A DNA stretch of 64,000 bases. Source: Archilochus colubris (taxonomy: Eukaryota; Chordata; Aves; Apodiformes; Trochilidae). Below, piece after piece: positions 61,901 through 64,000 of this stretch. The number at the start of each line of letters is the position of its first letter. Position 1 is the first letter of the stretch. The notes under the pieces were generated by a model, which was not told the origin of the DNA, made no database searches, and saw nothing but the letters and a program-made list of their open reading frames with translations. Location of the stretch: the NCBI GenBank assembly GCA_023079485.1, contig CM041084.1, positions 132,524,792 through 132,588,791 on the forward strand. The letters are read 5' to 3'. Both the position numbers and the translations under genes were made by a program.

Positions 61901-63267
61901 GAACTCTGTACAGTTTGCTTCCTAAGGTATTCCTATTCAGGAAAATTTAAAGTAACTATAACCACTATGTACATCACCAGACTCTGCCTGACAAATGAGG
62001 ATGACTGCAGTGACCTCCTCAGAGTTTCTCCCAGATACTACCTTTCTCACCACCACAGCTATTAATCAAAGATGTGACACACGTATCTTTCTGTAAAGCT
62101 GGAAATGAGTCAGCTGCTATAGATATATATGACTCCTTGCAGATGCTCAGGCACCACTGAGTCGTGACTTGAGCAACCAACTGCTTCAAAGCTGCATGTT
62201 ATTTGAAGTATCCTTTCATAGGAAAAAAAACCAAAACAAACAAAAAAAAAACAACCAAACCAAACCAGCAGGAAACTTGTTCCTAGCTTAGTTCTGTTGC
62301 ATAACAAGATGTGTTGGGTGCCACATACTGCTGCACACAGATACTGCAAGGATGAAAATCAGAAGATGTGATCTTTCTCTTCCTTCTCCAACTATTCACA
62401 GCAAAGCTGATAGAATTATATATGTAAATTTGAGAGGTCTCTAACCATGAGAATTTCAAGCTTTCTTTAAAAAATATAAAAAAATCCAACTTTACTTCTA
62501 CTGTGATAGGGTTTTCTTCTTATCTTTCAGTATATTCAATAAAAGCAGATATGATGTCAATAAAGACATTGAACAACTGGACATTATGGTTACAAAACCT
62601 AAAGGCTCTCACTTACTGGTCAGAATGCAAAAGGGGTTATTAAGGCTAAAATGTGAATCTCAGACAGCAGACTTTAACCACCTAACAGCTAAGCTCCCAG
62701 TCCAATCTGGGCATTCGAGTACCCTCCATAATCAAAGGTGAGCCATCCCACAGAAATTCTCTGATGAGCCAGTCACTCATTCCATACATATTAAAATAAA
62801 TGAAATGCCTTTGGATTTGCCTCTCTCTATTGGTTAATTTTATCTAATATAGACTAGACACTTCATTTTTGGATAGCTAAAATGAGTTGCCATTAATTCT
62901 GCCTTTGAAATTATGGAATATGCAGCCAGTGATTCACTTTAAGAGGGTGACTTGCCTCATTCCAGTTGCTTTTGGCAAGATGTTCCTCATTAGGTACTTA
63001 GTCCCACTGTTTTAATATAAAACAGAGTGGTAGCAAAACCACAGGCTTAAAAATCCTGCTAGGAAAAGTTGGTCTGTGTACTTGGTGAACAAATAGATAC
63101 TTCCCAATGTAGAGCAGCACTGCATTAAAAAGCAAATACTTATTTCTGCTCTAAAAAACCCAAACCAAAACAAATAACAAAACTAAAATACTTTTGTCTT
63201 TGTATGTTTTAATAAGTTGACCAAATAGTAAATGTCTTATGTATCATTACTTTGGCTGAAAGGAAGC
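58980..63267. other. Unassigned stretch, no gene seen
   Basis: A+T-rich DNA with no recognised repeat apart from A/C-rich low complexity at 62,220-62,268. Open frames on both strands are under about 95 codons and unremarkable. Confidence 0.5.
62221..62268. repeat. A-rich low-complexity tract
   Basis: A runs interrupted by C and CC (AAAACAAACAAAAAAAAAAC and similar). Simple sequence with no attached retrocopy that I can recognise. Confidence 0.8.
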
Positions 63268-63597
63268 TGTCCTGGTTTGGGCCAGGATAAAGGTGATTTT
63301 CTGTCTTGTACTTTTGCTTTCAGCTCAGTCTCTTGTAAGGAGCTGCATTTGCTGAAATTAACAGCAAGTTTCTCATGCAGTGTGTGTGCTTCTAGGACTG
63401 ATAACATTTGATGTTTATAGTTACTGCTAGAGACTGGTATGCAGAGCCAAGGACACTGATCAGCTCTGAGGAAAATATTTTTACCCTCCAGAAGGAGTAA
63501 AGAGGTCCCACCTGAGCCCTCCTTTAGGGAGGAATGGACAAGATAGATGCCAGAATTGACCAAACAGAGTATTCCATCCCATATACGTCACACTCAG

Positions 63598-63603
63598 TAT
63601 AAA
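63598..63603 (+). promoter_or_regulatory. TATA box of the ERVL-type LTR
   Basis: TATAAA in the context CTCAGTATAAATTTGAGG, about 330 bases into the LTR and about 320 bases before the polyadenylation signal, as expected for the U3/R boundary. Transcription would run toward the right edge of the window. Confidence 0.6.
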
Positions 63604-63918
63604 TTTGAGGCATCACGAGGGCCGAACCAGATCTTTTCCTGATTTCCTGCTTCCCTTCCTTCACTCGGCATCCTGGAAGGATCCTGTCCGTTCGTCTGCC
63701 TGTGGTCCTGATCCGTGCCAGCCCATATCTGTGTGTTCCTGCCTCCGGCTCCCGACTGCTGCCGACTCCAGGAGTCCAGCCTGGACTTTCCCAGGGCTGC
63801 CCTACAGCCTCGGTGGTGACGTGAGAGTTATTGGGGGAAAGGGGGGAGGAATGTGGTATCCATTTTCCTGTATATTTGTATATATTTAGTAATTTTACCA
63901 TTTTATCATTACTGTTTC

Positions 63919-63924
63919 ATTAAA
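63919..63924 (+). terminator. Polyadenylation signal ATTAAA of the ERVL-type LTR
   Basis: ATTAAA followed by GTTGTGTAG, a GT-rich downstream element. Its place near the right side of the LTR fits the end of the R region. Confidence 0.6.
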
Positions 63925-64000
63925 GTTGTGTAGTTTAGTTTCCAACCCATAAGTCTCTCTCCCTTATTCTCTCTCCTTTCTCTATCAAGGAGAGAGAGAT

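Larger units (their letters stand above)
63268..64000 (+). mobile_element. ERVL-type LTR, plus strand, cut by the window end
   Basis: Begins with TGTCCTGGTTTGGGCC, the start I know for abundant ERVL LTRs in songbird genomes. It contains a TATA box (TATAAA, 63,598-63,603) followed by a G+C-rich leader of about 200 bases, and a polyadenylation signal ATTAAA at 63,919-63,924. The order (U3, TATA, R, poly(A) signal, pyrimidine-rich U5) is that of a complete LTR. The CA end is not reached. The final bases form a short hairpin (CTCTCTCCTT, then AAGGAGAGAG). No retroviral coding sequence lies in the window, so it may be a solo LTR or the 5' LTR of a provirus beyond 64,000. Preserved signals suggest moderate age. 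It could act as an alternative promoter reading rightward. Confidence 0.82.

Noticed and set aside
1..64000. CRISPR arrays, bacterial operons, phage or plasmid systems
   Set aside because: No regularly spaced repeats and no dense coding are present, and CR1 and LTR elements show a bird nuclear genome.

Overview
This window looks like intergenic or deep intronic DNA from a bird, most likely a songbird. The clearest evidence is at least ten copies or fragments of the avian non-LTR retrotransposon CR1. They are recognised by their terminal octamer runs (ATTCTRTG type), by the conserved 3' end, and in three cases by degenerate reverse-transcriptase protein. An ERVL-type LTR at the right edge begins TGTCCTGGTTTGG, a start I associate with songbird ERVL families. 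The background is A+T-rich and CpG-poor. No tRNA, rRNA or snRNA gene was seen that I would call functional, and no convincing host protein-coding exon.

Layout. 1-4,893 is unassigned single-copy-looking DNA. 4,894-6,743 holds two abutting CR1 copies in opposite orientation. 6,744-19,086 is unassigned. 19,087-20,175 is a minus-strand CR1 carrying a perfect 14-bp hairpin. 20,176-23,854 is unassigned and holds the longest ATG-started open frame outside repeats (21,838-22,356) and a 26-T run. 23,855-25,530 holds two minus-strand CR1 copies in series. 25,531-33,815 is unassigned apart from a probable eroded CR1 tail near 29,120. 33,816-34,107 is a plus-strand CR1 3' end. 34,667-37,900 is a decayed endogenous-retrovirus-like block: a plus-strand LTR-like unit with a polyadenylation signal, about 2 kb of degenerate sequence, then a minus-strand LTR-like unit. 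40,848-41,706 is a CR1 inside a CR1. 51,052-51,300, 53,588-53,903 and 54,452-54,653 are further CR1 pieces. 58,443-58,979 is a CR1 fragment split by a 390-bp insertion with 75-bp terminal inverted repeats, a 6-bp target duplication and tRNA-like internal promoter boxes. 63,268-64,000 is the ERVL-type LTR, which runs off the window.

Function. The identifiable parts are dead or non-autonomous mobile DNA, and no intact CR1 or retroviral protein is present. No operon-like or multi-gene system was seen. The most unusual object is the 390-bp foldback element at 58,460-58,849. Subfamily names, ages and conservation of the unassigned stretches cannot be settled by reading alone.
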